Shown here: positions 5,514 to 5,621 of the stretch, piece by piece
Layout: each line of letters starts with the position of its first letter
Numbering within the stretch: position 1 is the first letter of the stretch
NCBI GenBank assembly: GCA_023300255.1
Contig: JALZWC010000012.1
Location: forward strand, 1-5,621
Reading direction: 5' to 3'
From: Saprospiraceae bacterium
GTDB lineage: Bacteria; Bacteroidota; Bacteroidia; Chitinophagales; Saprospiraceae
Length of the DNA: 5,621 bases
Notes under the pieces: model-generated
Databases searched by the model: none
Told to the model about the DNA's origin: nothing
What the model saw: only the letters and a program-made list of their open reading frames with translations
Made by a program: the position numbers and the translations under genes

Positions 5514-5621
5514 AAGTTGGGTTCGTCATTTTTCTGTCTTAAGAAGCCAAAAAACTAGTGCATAGCAGGGCTACGGACTCTTTTTTTGGCTTTCTAAGAC
5601 TGGAAAAGGGCAAGCCAAGTT
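5514..5621. repeat. Long imperfect hairpin element at the right edge of the window
   Basis: The left arm 5514-5566 pairs with 5570-5621 around the three-base loop AGG. The centre is AGTGCATAGC (5557-5566) against GCTACGGACT (5570-5579), with two mismatches. The middle of the stem is GTCTTAAGAAGCCAAAAAA against TTTTTTTGGCTTTCTAAGAC, nearly perfect. The outer part is AAGTTGG-TT against AA-CCAAGTT with scattered mismatches. The stem may continue beyond the window. The T-run at 5581-5587 lies inside the stem, so this is not a textbook terminator. It sits more than 130 bases upstream of the FG-GAP start and may be an interspersed palindromic repeat, or the 3' structure of a gene outside the window. 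Confidence 0.72.

Overview
The window looks like chromosomal DNA of an AT-rich member of the Bacteroidota, possibly Saprospiria, Cytophagia or Chitinophagia. The pointers are AT-rich leaders without clear Shine-Dalgarno sequences, a CRTAC1-type FG-GAP protein, a PaaE-type reductase and several extended palindromic intergenic repeats. This placement is an inference from style, because no rRNA or other marker gene is present.

Every gene I can support lies on the minus strand, so transcription runs from right to left. In that order they are: a membrane-anchored FG-GAP/VCBS protein with an ASPIC/UnbV C-terminus (5379-3703); a DedA/VTT-family membrane protein one base downstream (3701-3129); a small four-helix, four-cysteine membrane protein of unrecognised family (2937-2563); a PaaE-like NAD(P)H oxidoreductase carrying FAD and a C-terminal plant-type [2Fe-2S] domain (2519-1410); a second, clearly homologous four-cysteine membrane protein (1237-878); and the first 213 residues of a [4Fe-4S]/molybdopterin oxidoreductase (639-1) that runs off the left edge.

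The four larger gaps each hold a different inverted-repeat structure. These are a ~138-nt imperfect hairpin built on ATTCC-nnn-GGAAT units (695-832), a nested inverted repeat with a CACGGATT tandem (1276-1372), a pair of opposed seven-base repeat clusters around a perfect 8-bp stem (2977-3108), and a ~108-nt hairpin at the right edge (5514-5621). They look like interspersed palindromic repeats, not simple terminators.

As an inference, the left part (2937 to 1) reads as a redox neighbourhood: a flavin/[2Fe-2S] reductase flanked by two paralogous membrane proteins with paired CP(K/R)xxG(I/T)PxC-type motifs, followed by a molybdoenzyme. The paralogous membrane family is the best candidate for something undescribed. 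The right-hand pair (FG-GAP protein plus DedA/VTT protein) looks like a translationally coupled cell-envelope unit.
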